62,572 nt of DNA from Tildeniella nuda ZEHNDER 1965/U140 (GCA_019358895.1 JAHHIG010000025.1:1-62572), one strand, 5' to 3'. Counted from the stretch's first letter, positions 52,689 through 62,280 are shown. Translations and numbers: made by a program. Notes: generated from the letters alone by a model not told the origin.

Positions 52689-53867
52689 ATGGCTAAAAAA
52701 CTTACTCCAAAACGTAATTTTTACCATTCTATTCACTTGTGGATTCCCAATATCTTTGGCTTTAAGGGCGGTATTCAGGTGTATTCAGCTTTTTTATTAA
52801 AGGCATTACACCAGGCTGATCCCAACGCAAAATATGATGCGTTTTTGAAAAACGATATGTGTAAAGCAGGTAACTTCTTCGACACCAACCCAATTCAGTT
52901 CCATTTCTCAGGTCGCATTGCCAATCGACTGCGTACTTTTACCTTTACAATGCAGCTTATAGTTGGTGCTTTGCGAAAAGCGCCTGAATTAGTTATCTCA
53001 ACTCACATAAACTACACACCTGTTGCCTGCTGGCTTAAACAGCTACTTGGCATTCCCTATTGGGTCGTAGCTCATGGTATTGAAGTTTGGAATTTAAAAA
53101 ATCCACAACTAATCAAGGGGTTGCGCCACGCCGATCGCATTCTGTCCGTTAGCGAGTACACCCGCCAGCGACTATTGTCAGAACAAAATCTAGATCCCGA
53201 TCAGGTAGTGCTATTACCCAATACCTTTGACCACACCCGCTTTCAGATTGCCCCAAAACCCGACTACTTACTGAAGCGCTATCACCTGACTCCAAAGCAG
53301 CCCGTTGTCCTCACTGTTGCACGTCTTGATCCTGCCGATCGCTACAAGGGATACGACCAGATTCTTCAGGCACTACCCCAGATTCGACAGCAGATTCCAA
53401 GTATTCATTACCTGCTAGTCGGTAAAGGGAAGGATCATCCACGGATTGAACAGCTCATTGCCAGCTTGGATTTGCAAGACTGCGTTACTTTAGCAGGTTT
53501 CATTCCCGATTCAGAGTTGGGTGACCACTACAACCTGTGTGATGTCTTTGCCATGCCCAGTAAAGGCGAAGGCTTTGGGATCGTTTACCTGGAAGCGATC
53601 GCCTGTGGGAAGCCAACGTTAGGAGGCGATCAAGATGGTGCCCTTGATGCACTCAAGAATGGCGAATTAGGAGCATTGGTTAACCCAGATGACATCGACC
53701 GGATTGCTGATACCATCACTCAACTAATACAGGGCACATATCCTAACTCCATTTTGTATCAACCCCAGGTACTGAGGCAAAAAGTATTGGAATACTATGG
53801 GTTTGAGCAATTTCAAAAGACTCTCGCTAGTTTGATACAAACCTTCTTGAAAGAATCTAACAAATGA
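52689..53867 (+). CDS. Glycosyltransferase family 4 protein
   Basis: This is a 392-residue GT-B enzyme. The N-terminal half has the GT4 acceptor Gly motif (FGFKGGIQVYS region) and the HGIEVWN block. The C-terminal GT4 domain is intact: VLTVARLDPADRYKGYDQIL, YLLVGKGKD and the EX7E loop EGFGIVYLEAIACGKP. It transfers a hexose from a nucleotide sugar to the growing lipid-linked unit; the sugar is unknown. HIP1 sites reappear in this gene, unlike in the AT-rich group before it. Confidence 0.9.
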   Translation: MAKKLTPKRNFYHSIHLWIPNIFGFKGGIQVYSAFLLKALHQADPNAKYDAFLKNDMCKAGNFFDTNPIQFHFSGRIANRLRTFTFTMQLIVGALRKAPELVISTHINYTPVACWLKQLLGIPYWVVAHGIEVWNLKNPQLIKGLRHADRILSVSEYTRQRLLSEQNLDPDQVVLLPNTFDHTRFQIAPKPDYLLKRYHLTPKQPVVLTVARLDPADRYKGYDQILQALPQIRQQIPSIHYLLVGKGKDHPRIEQLIASLDLQDCVTLAGFIPDSELGDHYNLCDVFAMPSKGEGFGIVYLEAIACGKPTLGGDQDGALDALKNGELGALVNPDDIDRIADTITQLIQGTYPNSILYQPQVLRQKVLEYYGFEQFQKTLASLIQTFLKESNK

Positions 53868-54022
53868 GTGGAACTGACTTAAATAGAGTGGGCAATGCCT
53901 ACCCTACAAATTACTCAGCCCAAAATTACATCTAAAGGTTCTTTCACTACTGGCTCCTGAATGCAAACTCCTGACTTCTACTGTATGTATATGAACGATT
54001 CCCTCTCTAAGCACTTATATTT
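53868..54022 (+). other. Short intergenic region between glycosyltransferase genes
   Basis: This 155 bp spacer has no gene and no strong terminator. Transcription from the upstream genes could continue into the next glycosyltransferase. Confidence 0.4.
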
Positions 54023-55315
54023 ATGAATTCAAGCCCGAATCAACCTGGGGCATTGCAACCGCTTACCGCACTCGACGCATTGAGAGTCTGCCAGGTAATC
54101 GATAGCCTGAATGAGAATACAGGGGGACCTGTCCCTGCCGTAGTTAATTTAACTGAAGGGTTAGTACAGGATGGCGTTCAGTCCTATGTTGTAACGCAAG
54201 ATTATCCTAACTGGGGAACTCAGGTTCAGCCCCAAGGTGCTCAGTGCTATAGCTATCCAGGCAACAGCGTCATGAAATATATGGGTACACCCAACGCTAA
54301 ATTTTACAAAACACTGCGATATCTGGCTGAGTCAGAAATTAATCTGATTCATAATCATGGTATCTGGCTCTTCATTAATCGGTGTGCCCGCTATGTGGCG
54401 ACTGCCAACCAGCTACCACTGGTGATTTCACCGCGGGGAACCTTGGAACCGTGGGTCTTTGAACGCAATTTTTATAAGAAGTGGTTAACCTGGCATCTCT
54501 TTGAGCAACAAAATTTGCGGCATGCCGCTCTGTTTCATGCAACGTCGGCTTTGGAGCTGAACGCCATTCGGCGGCTTGGCTTTACTCAACCGATCGCCCT
54601 GATTCCAGATGGAGTGAATTTACCCGATCTAGCAACTGTTCCAGGTCGAGATATCTTGATTCAAGCCTTTCCTGAGCTTGCAAACAAACGGTGGTTACTC
54701 TTTATGAGTCGGCTTCATCCTAAAAAGGGCATTGATACGCTGCTCATTGCCTGGCAGCGCCTTGCCACCGAGTTCGTCGATTGGCATTTAATTATTGCTG
54801 GTCCCGACGAGAACACCTATAAAACACAACTGGTCAAGCTCGTTAATGAATGCGGCTTAGAGCAGCGGGTAACGTTTACCGGCATGTTAAAGGGCGATCG
54901 CAAAGCTGCCGCCCTTGGAAACGCCGATCTATTTGTGCTGCCGACCCATTCCGAAAACTTTGGCATTGTCATTGCCGAATCCCTTGCTTATGAAGTGCCA
55001 GTGGTTACGACGCAAGAAGCACCCTGGTCTGAACTTAACACGCACAACTGTGGTTGGTGGGTCAAGGATGCCCTCGACACTCTCATTGATGCTCTGACAG
55101 AAGGACTGCGGTTATCAGAGAGTCAACGGCAGACAATGGGTAGTCGCGGACGACAACTGATTGCGGACAAGTATACATGGCAGGCAGTTGTCCATCAGAT
55201 GGTTGCTGCCTATGAGTGGGCTACGCGGGGTGGCAATCCACCCAACTGCATTATTTTTGAGAAAGGAAAGGGTTGTAATTTGCCTCAAGCCTTGTTAGAA
55301 GCAGACAACGCTTAA
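54023..55315 (+). CDS. Glycosyltransferase family 4 protein
   Basis: This is a 430-residue GT-B enzyme. The N-terminal domain shows LRVCQVIDSLNENTGGPVPA with the glycine-rich acceptor loop, then NLIHNHGIWLF and ISPRGTLEPW. The donor domain has LLFMSRLHPKKGIDTLLIAW, HLIIAGPDENTYK, and the EX7E motif in SENFGIVIAESLAYEVPVVTT (read in parts). The C-terminus adds a ~40-residue tail. The HNHGIW and SPRGTLEPW blocks are typical of cyanobacterial EPS GT4 transferases. The substrate cannot be inferred. Confidence 0.9.
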   Translation: MNSSPNQPGALQPLTALDALRVCQVIDSLNENTGGPVPAVVNLTEGLVQDGVQSYVVTQDYPNWGTQVQPQGAQCYSYPGNSVMKYMGTPNAKFYKTLRYLAESEINLIHNHGIWLFINRCARYVATANQLPLVISPRGTLEPWVFERNFYKKWLTWHLFEQQNLRHAALFHATSALELNAIRRLGFTQPIALIPDGVNLPDLATVPGRDILIQAFPELANKRWLLFMSRLHPKKGIDTLLIAWQRLATEFVDWHLIIAGPDENTYKTQLVKLVNECGLEQRVTFTGMLKGDRKAAALGNADLFVLPTHSENFGIVIAESLAYEVPVVTTQEAPWSELNTHNCGWWVKDALDTLIDALTEGLRLSESQRQTMGSRGRQLIADKYTWQAVVHQMVAAYEWATRGGNPPNCIIFEKGKGCNLPQALLEADNA

Positions 55316-55391
55316 GAGCAGGTTTAGCCAGTTATTATTAGTCTCGACATAATTTGGTTTCCTACCCAACGCTTCTTTGCAGTACAACCCT

Positions 55392-56243
55392 ATGAAGCTA
55401 CTATCAGTCATCATCCTTACTAAAGATGAGGCAATTAATCTCAAAACCTGCCTGAAAAGTTTGCAGTCTTTAGACGCAGAGATTTATATTGTGGACTCTG
55501 GTAGTACGGATGCGACCCTTGAGATTGCCGCAGAAGCAGGCTGCAAAATTTATACAAATGCTTGGGTCAACCATGCTCACCAGCTAAATTGGGCGATTGC
55601 AAATCTGCCCATTACAACCCTATGGACAATGCGGGTCGATGCAGATGAGCACCTGACCCCAGAACTCGTTCAGGAAATTCTTCAGGTACTTCCAACAACG
55701 TCTAAGGCTGTCACCGCTTATCAAATGAAACGACGAGTCTATTTTATGGGCAAATGGATTCGGCATGGGGGACGCTATCCATCCTGGTTGTTGCGGATTT
55801 GGCGTACTGGGATGGGGCACTGCGAACAACGCTGGATGGATGAGCATATCATTATTTCCGATGGGAAAATCGCTGACTTGAAGCACGACATTATTGATGA
55901 AAACCAAAAGGGGTTAACTTTTTGGGTCGATAAACACAATCGCTATGCCGATCGGGAAATCTCTGACTTGTTAGCTGATGATCCAACCCTGGATAGTCAG
56001 CTCCTGGATGCAGAGTACTCTACCCAGGCAAGTCAGGTTCGTTGGGCAAAGAAGAACTTTTATAACCGCTCCCCCTTGTTTATCCGAGCGGTTGTTTACT
56101 TTTTATTCCGGTACTTTATCCGGCTTGGTTTTTTAGATGGCTGGGAAGGATTGAGTTTTCATGTTCTTCAGGGGTTCTGGTATCGCTTTCTGGTGGATGC
56201 CAAACTGTACGAGTTGCGTCTTAAAGACAAGCGATTGCCCTAG
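55392..56243 (+). CDS. Glycosyltransferase family 2 (WaaE/KdtX-like)
   Basis: This is a 283-residue GT-A enzyme. SVIILTKDEAINLKTCLKSL opens the fold, followed by IYIVDSGSTDATLEIA and the DXD-like MRVDADEHLT. The middle block (RRVYFMGKWIRHGGRYPSWL, EQRWMDEH) is the pattern of the WaaE/KdtX-type subgroup, where a conserved W-x-R-H-G-G precedes the acceptor site. The C-terminus (FLVDAKLYELRLKDKR) is membrane-proximal. I chose ATG 55392; the TTG at 55377 adds five residues. It precedes the acetyltransferase by 51 bp on the same strand. Confidence 0.88.
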   Translation: MKLLSVIILTKDEAINLKTCLKSLQSLDAEIYIVDSGSTDATLEIAAEAGCKIYTNAWVNHAHQLNWAIANLPITTLWTMRVDADEHLTPELVQEILQVLPTTSKAVTAYQMKRRVYFMGKWIRHGGRYPSWLLRIWRTGMGHCEQRWMDEHIIISDGKIADLKHDIIDENQKGLTFWVDKHNRYADREISDLLADDPTLDSQLLDAEYSTQASQVRWAKKNFYNRSPLFIRAVVYFLFRYFIRLGFLDGWEGLSFHVLQGFWYRFLVDAKLYELRLKDKRLP

Positions 56244-56294
56244 CAGAGCCTCTATTTTTTAGATTGCTTTTTACTACTTCAATTAGTAAGCCCT

Positions 56295-56915
56295 ATGCCC
56301 TTTGACTTCGTTCGCTTAGATCAATATGCCCCACCGGGTCTACCCACAGGAGGTGCATCGCTTTGGAAACAATTGTTGTGGTTCTTTGTGGGCGATCGCC
56401 TGGTGCAAAGCTATCTCATTCCGATATCTGGCTTCAAGGTATGGGTGCTCCGCCGCTTTGGCGCAATCATTGGTCAGGGTGTGCGGATTAAGCCCGGTCT
56501 GCGGGTTAAATTTCCCTGGCTACTCACCATTGGCGATCATTGCTGGATTGGTGAACAGGCATGGTTCGACAATATTGAACCGATCGTGATTGAAAATCAG
56601 GTTTGCATCTCTCAGGCTGTTTACCTCTGTACAGGCAACCACGATTGGAGTGATCCAGCCTTCCGCTATCGTTCTAAGCGTATCCATATTGAATCGGGCA
56701 GCTGGCTTGCCGCCAAAACCGTGGTGGGTCCTGGCGTGACGATAAAGCAAGGTGCAATCCTGTCTTTGGGTAGTGTGACCGCACAATCCCTTGAACCCAT
56801 GACCATCTATGCCGGAAACCCTGCCCAACCTATTAAGCAGCGAGTGATGCGTAACCATCAGAACCCAACTCAGGAGAAAGCACCACAGCCAATTACAACA
56901 GTTCAGTCAGATTAG
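56295..56915 (+). CDS. WcaF-like hexapeptide acetyltransferase
   Basis: This is a 206-residue left-handed beta-helix acetyltransferase of the colanic-acid WcaF/NodL-like group. Hexapeptide repeats are visible at about 58-175 (RFGAIIGQGVRIKPGLRVKF, TIGDHCWIGEQAWFDNIEPI, GPGVTIKQGAILSLGSVT). The catalytic His lies in LCTGNHDWSDPAF, a standard WcaF signature. It probably O-acetylates a sugar of the repeat unit, using acetyl-CoA. A proline- and glutamine-rich tail ends the protein. It lies in the operon between two glycosyltransferases. Confidence 0.9.
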   Translation: MPFDFVRLDQYAPPGLPTGGASLWKQLLWFFVGDRLVQSYLIPISGFKVWVLRRFGAIIGQGVRIKPGLRVKFPWLLTIGDHCWIGEQAWFDNIEPIVIENQVCISQAVYLCTGNHDWSDPAFRYRSKRIHIESGSWLAAKTVVGPGVTIKQGAILSLGSVTAQSLEPMTIYAGNPAQPIKQRVMRNHQNPTQEKAPQPITTVQSD

Positions 56916-57046
56916 AGTGAACGGACTAATTAGTTGTGTTCTAAAGCCAATGCCGAAAGGCTCTGAAACCCGTCATCCAAAATTTGACTGCAAAGCGGCT
57001 GATTGAATGCTTTAAGCAGAGAGCAGCGATTCTCGAAATTTGCTGC

Positions 57047-57087
57047 CAAAGCAGGGGTTAAACCGTCATTTAACAGCCCCTGCTTTG
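57047..57087. terminator. Hairpin between wcaF-like and wcaI-like genes
   Basis: CAAAGCAGGGGTTAAA (57047-57062) pairs with TTTAACAGCCCCTGCTTTG (57069-57087) with a few bulges and a 6-nt loop. The stem is strong, but no U-run follows directly on the plus strand. It could attenuate or stabilise the transcript within the locus. Confidence 0.5.
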
Positions 57088-57159
57088 CCATGGCTACTTA
57101 CCATGGCTGCAAACAGCGTTGTCTAGGTCTATCTGAATATTTTTTACCTATCGAACCGA

Positions 57160-58539
57160 ATGCAAATATTAATCTATTCCTACAACTATTATCCTGAGCC
57201 GATCGGTATTGCCCCCCTCATGACAGAATTGGCTGAGAGTTTGGCTACCAGAGGGCACAAAGTTCGAGTGGTAACGGGAATGCCTAATTATCCCGAACGT
57301 CAAATTCATCAGGAGTACCGGGGAAAGCTATATCAAACTGAAGAGCGTAATGGCGTTACCGTACAACGGTGCTACATGTGGATTCGACCCCAGCCAGGTT
57401 TGGTGACTCGCATCTTATTAGACGGCAGCTTTGTTGCCACTAGTTTTGTCCAGGCACTTAGAGGTTGGAAGCCAGATATTATTTTGTTGACTATTCCTCC
57501 CCTCCCCATTGCAGTGCCTGCCGCAGTGCTGAGTTGGATCTATACTTGCCCTGTTGTCTTGAATTTGCAAGATATTTTGCCAGAGGCAGCCATTCACGTG
57601 GGTTTGCTAAAAAATAAGCTGGCGATTCGCATCTTTGAGGCTCTGGAACGGTTTGCCTACCGTACCGCAACTGCAATCAGCGTGATCACCCCTGAGTTTA
57701 CTGAAAATATTCTTCAAAAGGGTGTGCCGAAAGCAAAAGTACACTGCATTCCAAACTGGGTTGATACCAACTTCATTCGCCCCCTGCCTCAGTGTCACAA
57801 TGCCTTTCGAGCGAGACATGGACTAGAAGACAAATTTGTCGTTCTTTATTCTGGAAATATTGCCTTGACCCAGGGCTTAGAAACTGTCATTGAAGCAGCA
57901 ACAAAGCTCACGCATTTACCAAAGATCGCTTTCGTCATTGTAGGAGAGGAAAAGGCTCTAGCACACCTAAAGACTATCTGTCAGGCAACTAATGCCAACA
58001 ATATCCTACTTCTCCCCTTTGAACCCAGAGAGACGTTACCCGAAATGCTAGCAGCGGCTGATGTGGGGTTGGTTTTGCAAAAGCGCAATGTGGTTGGGTT
58101 CAATATGCCATCCAAAATTCAACTACTCCTGGCTAGCGGTCGTCCAATCATCGCTTCTGTTCCCCTTCAGGGGGCAGCCGCCAAAACGATCGCGACTAGC
58201 GGTGGTGGTGTAGTAGTGGAAGCAGAGCAACCAACTCAACTTGCCGATGCGATCGTTGAGCTATATTTGAACCCTGAGCAGCGGGAGAAACTAGGGCACC
58301 AGGGACGTATCTTTGCCCTGGAAAACTATGAATTTACCTCTCTAGTGCAACGATATGAGCTGTTATTTAGCAGTCTGGTCAATGCTCCTACAGAAACTGT
58401 TGTTTCTACAGAAAGTGTAGTGATAGAGTTGCCGTCCCCAACCGAAATGCTTAGCCCAGACCTAGATAGTCTAGACCTGGGTAGCAGCCCCATCCTTGTA
58501 GAGTCCCACAGCTCCGATACGCAAACCCTCGTTAATTGA
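57160..58539 (+). CDS. WcaI-like glycosyltransferase family 4 protein
   Basis: This is a 459-residue GT-B enzyme of the colanic acid WcaI type. MQILIYSYNYYPEPIGIAPL then MTELAESLATRGHKVRVVTG is the family's N-terminal signature (fucosyl/hexosyl transfer in E. coli). The donor domain contains LYSGNIALTQGLETVIEAA, ILLLPFEPRETLPEMLAAAD and FNMPSKIQLLLASGRPI, the WcaI variant that lacks a classic EX7E. A Ser/Val/Glu-rich C-terminal tail of about 60 residues (from about 400) is unusual and probably disordered. The gene follows the hairpin at 57047. Confidence 0.87.
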   Translation: MQILIYSYNYYPEPIGIAPLMTELAESLATRGHKVRVVTGMPNYPERQIHQEYRGKLYQTEERNGVTVQRCYMWIRPQPGLVTRILLDGSFVATSFVQALRGWKPDIILLTIPPLPIAVPAAVLSWIYTCPVVLNLQDILPEAAIHVGLLKNKLAIRIFEALERFAYRTATAISVITPEFTENILQKGVPKAKVHCIPNWVDTNFIRPLPQCHNAFRARHGLEDKFVVLYSGNIALTQGLETVIEAATKLTHLPKIAFVIVGEEKALAHLKTICQATNANNILLLPFEPRETLPEMLAAADVGLVLQKRNVVGFNMPSKIQLLLASGRPIIASVPLQGAAAKTIATSGGGVVVEAEQPTQLADAIVELYLNPEQREKLGHQGRIFALENYEFTSLVQRYELLFSSLVNAPTETVVSTESVVIELPSPTEMLSPDLDSLDLGSSPILVESHSSDTQTLVN

Positions 58540-58760
58540 CAAAACGCCTGGATGCTGTACATTGCGCAGCACTAGGTTGGCAGTCAATAATGTAACTCAT
58601 GCAGGTATTAGGAGATTTCTAGCAAACAAAATACTCATAGGAGCAGTTTGACACTAAAGCGACTAGGCAGAGGCTCTGGCAAAACCTGCCCCTAGCCTGC
58701 GGTATATCCTTTCTCAAACATTTCCTTAGGATCGTGGATTTAATAAAACCGGATTCTTGC

Positions 58761-58860
58761 GTAGGATGCGTAAAGCCATACTGGCATACCAGAAAAGTGC
58801 AGCCTAACGCATCGCTTCCGGGCTTGTGATGCGTTAGGCGACAGCCGTAACGCACCCTAC
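58761..58860. repeat. GTAGG..GCGTTA palindromic repeat element
   Basis: GTAGGATGCGTAA (58761 on) is mirrored by GTAACGCACCCTAC (58847-58860). Inside, GCCTAACGCATC (58802-58813) pairs perfectly with GATGCGTTAGGC (58828-58839). It resembles the GTAGGGTGCGTTA..TAACGCACCCTAC repeat widespread in cyanobacteria (recalled). It lies in the 453 bp between wcaI-like and ydcF-like genes, with no gene otherwise seen there. Confidence 0.75.
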
Positions 58861-58992
58861 AAAAGCCGATCTTAATTTAATTCTCATTCCTTAGGTCTCG
58901 CGCATCAACCTCACGTGAGGGTAGGAATGACAAAAGCCCTGGTGCTAAAGTGCTGAAGAACAAAGCCTCATTTAGCATCCCTTAACAAAACC

Positions 58993-59619
58993 ATGAAACG
59001 GTTTCCCCGTCGCCTCACCAAACGCTGGTGGTTTTGGCTACTCATCCCTATCTCGTTGATTTTGTTGCTCAGTCTATACCTGGCTGTACGAATCGTCATT
59101 GCAGGGTTTCAATTCCCAACCCCTCAACTTGTTTTCGTTTTAGGTGGTGGATCTCAACGTGAAACCTTTGCCGCTATATTTGCCAACGCTCATCCTGATC
59201 TAAAGATTCTGGTTTCGTCAGGTACTGATCAAGCGGAGAAAATTTTTCGGGAGGCGGGTGTTCGCAATCCAGTCTTGTTGGATTGTCGCGCTACAGATAC
59301 CGTAACGAACTTTACAACAGTTGCTCAAGATTTAGAGCGCCTTGGTGTTAAACACGTCTACCTTATCGCTTCACCACAGCACTTAAGTAGAGCCAAGGCG
59401 ATCGCGTTTATTGTGTTCGGCAGTCGAGGCATCACCACTACACCTGTTGAGACAACTTTTGATGATTTGCCCCAGGATCCACGGCGCACCTACAGAGACT
59501 TTGGGCGCGCTCTTCTCTGGTTATTCACAGGGAAGACAGGGGAAAAATTCAACGGTCGAGATCGAGATCTAGCCTGCCGCTATCCAGGCTATATGAGAGG
59601 TATTCCTCAGAATTGGTAA
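58993..59619 (+). CDS. YdcF/SanA-like (DUF218) membrane protein
   Basis: This is a 208-residue protein. An N-terminal TM anchor (about 12-36, WWFWLLIPISLILLLSLYLAV) precedes a DUF218/YdcF-type alpha/beta domain. It contains FPTPQLVFVLGGGSQRETFA and LDCRATDTVTNFTTVAQDL, with VYLIASPQHLSRAKAI near the middle. Family members (ElyC, SanA, YdcF) are linked to envelope or lipid-carrier metabolism. The exact reaction is unknown. Its position inside a polysaccharide locus is consistent with lipid-carrier or envelope work, which is an inference. Confidence 0.8.
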   Translation: MKRFPRRLTKRWWFWLLIPISLILLLSLYLAVRIVIAGFQFPTPQLVFVLGGGSQRETFAAIFANAHPDLKILVSSGTDQAEKIFREAGVRNPVLLDCRATDTVTNFTTVAQDLERLGVKHVYLIASPQHLSRAKAIAFIVFGSRGITTTPVETTFDDLPQDPRRTYRDFGRALLWLFTGKTGEKFNGRDRDLACRYPGYMRGIPQNW

Positions 59620-59736
59620 TAGTAGTGTTTATTTGTAAGTGGTTGTTCACTTGCTTGGCTCTGCTAACAAACTAGCTACTGCTATCCTCAATGCTACTTT
59701 GACGAACAAACTCACTGGCGAATTTTTAGGTGGATA

Positions 59737-60621
59737 ATGAAAAGTCTTCTCAAGATCCTTAAAAGTCGAAATATTCAGCGACTACACTATATACTCGGTC
59801 GTTTCCTTTTAGTACGCCGTAGTTATAGCCTATTGAACTTCATCAATGACAAGCTAAACCCAAAGCAAAGAAAATTAAAAATTTGTGATAACTATGAACA
59901 AAACTATAAGTCAATAAATAACTATACTACTGGTTCTATATTGACAGATGTATCGTCAGATCAACACGTTCAATCTATTTCTAAGTCATCATATTCTACA
60001 GATCTTAGGTTGAGTTCAGCATTGTTAACAGAACTGTTAAGCGCGGCAACCACTTTACCTTTAGTTATAAAAGGGCATACTAATACTTTCACTTTGCAGG
60101 AATTAAAGAGCAACGGGATGGATTTACGGGTTACACTTGCAACAGTTTTTAATTCATCTGATCTAAAATCTATTCAGAAAATTGCAGCAGATCAGGAAAT
60201 TCTTGAGGTTGTCACCGCTTACTTAGGCTTTCAACCCAAAGAGGTTTCAAGTTGGCTCTTTTGGAGCTTTGTGAATAACACTAGCCCTCTACAACGTGAA
60301 GCGAATGGACAGACAGTTCATTTTCACTACGATGTTCACGGCTATAATTTTATGTATGTGAATTTTTATCTGCTTGATACAGACGCTAATAATGGAGCCC
60401 ATACCTTAATATCCGGCAGTCATTGCCAAAAAAAGCTTGCACACCTTTTGGGTTCAGCTTGCTTGAGCGACGAAGCAGCCGTAAGATTTTACGGGGAAGA
60501 TCGAGTTACCGTTATTTCTGGGAAAGCAGGGACGGGTTTCTTTGAAGATACCTCATGTTTCCATAAAGCTTTACCACCTCAGCAGGGCGATCGATTAATG
60601 TTACAGCTTCGTTACTCATAG
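59737..60621 (+). CDS. PhyH-like Fe(II)/2-oxoglutarate dioxygenase
   Basis: This is a 294-residue protein. The C-terminal ~150 residues form a phytanoyl-CoA-dioxygenase-type double-stranded helix. The metal triad is visible as HFHYDVHG (His-x-Asp), with the distal His in FFEDTSCFHKALPPQQGDR and a candidate 2-oxoglutarate Arg in RLMLQLRYS. The N-terminal ~90 residues are basic, Tyr/Asn-rich and unrecognised. PhyH proteins hydroxylate or dehydrate small substrates. Here the neighbours (aldo/keto reductase, gmd) suggest modification of a sugar or of a secreted product. Base composition is AT-rich. Confidence 0.8.
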   Translation: MKSLLKILKSRNIQRLHYILGRFLLVRRSYSLLNFINDKLNPKQRKLKICDNYEQNYKSINNYTTGSILTDVSSDQHVQSISKSSYSTDLRLSSALLTELLSAATTLPLVIKGHTNTFTLQELKSNGMDLRVTLATVFNSSDLKSIQKIAADQEILEVVTAYLGFQPKEVSSWLFWSFVNNTSPLQREANGQTVHFHYDVHGYNFMYVNFYLLDTDANNGAHTLISGSHCQKKLAHLLGSACLSDEAAVRFYGEDRVTVISGKAGTGFFEDTSCFHKALPPQQGDRLMLQLRYS

Positions 60622-60664
60622 CGCTCCATAATTATTTACCCTTAGTAAAGCGGTTTTGATTACA

Positions 60665-61552
60665 ATGAATTATCCTAAATTGGGATTTGGTTGCGCCCCT
60701 GTTCTTGGGCGTGTGTCTCGCCAAACTAGTCTTAAAGCTCTCTCTTGTGCTTATTCTCAAGGTATTCGCCACTTTGATGTTGCTCGCTCTTACGGATGGG
60801 GAGATGCCGAAAATTTGCTTGGGCAGTTTTTACAAAAATTTCCTAGATGCGAATACACTCTTGTAAGCAAATGCGGTATCCTACCCTCCAAGCCTTCGGC
60901 TATTAAATCTTTTACGAAAAAAACAGGACAGATTTTTTATCACTCTATTCCCCAACTAAGAGCGCTTGTGAGACAAATTGGTGCTTCAAGTTTTCAGCCC
61001 AGTCAAACCTACAATCTGTCAGCTTTAAAATTTAGTCTGGATCAGAGCCTGAACGCTCTTAAAACTGATTATTTAGATGTACTACTATTGCATAATTATC
61101 AACCTGAATACCCTGGCATCGATGATGTTATAAACTGGTTTAAAGAGACAAAGCAATCTGGAAAGATTAAACGTTATGGGGTTTGCATTGAGGGTGATTT
61201 ACTGAAAGGGTTAGAGGGTCTAGATTCTAGCTGGTTAATTTCTACCGATTTTGTTATTCAAGCTCCTCTAACAAAAGAGGCTTTTCTCTTGCCAAGCAAG
61301 TTTCGGGATTTAATCTTTTTTTACCACTCCCCGTTTCAGTTTTTAAAATCTCACTCATTTGATGGGCGGCATGATGCTTCACTATCTTTTCTACTAGCAG
61401 CGGCATCTAAAATAGCTCATTGTGAGGCAGTAATTTGCTCAATGTTTAATGAGGAACATATTCGCCAGAATTGTTCTTGGTCAAAGCAATCAACTTCTAT
61501 TTCACCAGAGCAAATCGACGATTTTTTGCAACCATACATCATTAATAGATAG
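60665..61552 (+). CDS. Aldo/keto reductase
   Basis: This is a 295-residue (alpha/beta)8-barrel NAD(P)H oxidoreductase. The catalytic tetrad appears intact: Asp and Tyr in HFDVARSYGWGDAE, Lys in YTLVSKCGI, and His in VLLLHNYQPE. The start LGFGCAPVLGRVSRQTSLKAL is typical of the bacterial AKR group that includes L-galactose/D-threo-aldose dehydrogenase-like enzymes. I start at ATG 60665; the TTG at 60656 adds three residues. It follows the PhyH gene by 43 bp on the same strand, so the two are probably co-transcribed and may act in sequence on one substrate. Confidence 0.85.
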   Translation: MNYPKLGFGCAPVLGRVSRQTSLKALSCAYSQGIRHFDVARSYGWGDAENLLGQFLQKFPRCEYTLVSKCGILPSKPSAIKSFTKKTGQIFYHSIPQLRALVRQIGASSFQPSQTYNLSALKFSLDQSLNALKTDYLDVLLLHNYQPEYPGIDDVINWFKETKQSGKIKRYGVCIEGDLLKGLEGLDSSWLISTDFVIQAPLTKEAFLLPSKFRDLIFFYHSPFQFLKSHSFDGRHDASLSFLLAAASKIAHCEAVICSMFNEEHIRQNCSWSKQSTSISPEQIDDFLQPYIINR

Positions 61553-61880
61553 CTTCTTGCTGCTAAGTGAATCATAGAATCGCGGTTAGGGTGGGCTTAC
61601 ATGGTCAGAGAATATCCTCCCTTCGTTACTTTGATAGGAGTACAGTCTAGAAGCCCGATTGAAACTTAGTTTTACTCTTTTGCAAGTTCTATACAGTTAA
61701 AAGGAGGAACTCATGTTGGCTAGGGTTTTCAAATTTCATCTTGGTGAGAGTGACTAAAAAGGGGTATTTGAAAAGCTATGAGGAGCCGAATTTTATGCAA
61801 AATACCTCACTAAAACCATTGCTCATGCCCTCTGTCATCAATAAACGACCGCAATTCATTCATCTGCGCACCAATTACTG
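61553..61880 (+). other. AT-rich intergenic region before an IS1 remnant
   Basis: There is no supported gene here. A short plus-strand ORF from 61741 (61 codons) overlaps the transposase remnant and is probably meaningless. AAAGGAGGAACTCATG at about 61700 looks like a ribosome-binding site with ATG, but the frame closes after few codons. Confidence 0.3.
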
Positions 61881-62165
61881 TTACGGTTCTATTGTTACTT
61901 TGGCTTGCCAAGGGGTCGCTTTGTAAATTGCATTGACGTAACATTGCAGACAAGCCTTAAAAAGCTGTATCACACAAGCAATCCCTGTAAAGGGCATCTT
62001 CTTCGACAACAAACGGTCAGTTATGGCTTGGCTCTCTACAGACTTCGCTTGCCATGGTGGGTTTTCCACCAACTGCCGACTACAAGAGCGGCACTTGTAA
62101 TGTTGCTTGCCCTGTCGAGTCATACCGTTTTTCATAAAGTGCCTGAACCCATTAGTGGGTCATAA
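61881..62165 (-). pseudogene. IS1-family transposase (InsA-like) fragment
   Basis: The frame reads FMKNGMTRQGKQHYKCRSC, SRQLVENPPWQAKSVES, ITDRLLSKKMPFTGIACVI and YVNAIYKATPWQAK, a recognisable IS1-family zinc-ribbon plus helix-turn-helix N-terminal region. The upstream CP.C half of the zinc ribbon is degenerate (PTNGFRHFMKNG), with no start codon before MKNG. The frame stops just after TPWQAKVTIEP, so the catalytic second half is absent. It is a dead remnant between the aldo/keto reductase and gmd, evidence of past transposition into the locus. Confidence 0.8.
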
Positions 62166-62280
62166 CAAATAGAGTTTTATGATTGACTGACTAAGCCGGA
62201 AGCTTCACTCATTATCATTTTTCTCTATAGTTCATAAAATGAGCACTACCGACTACGTTGTTTTTGGTTAAGGAAAAGGA

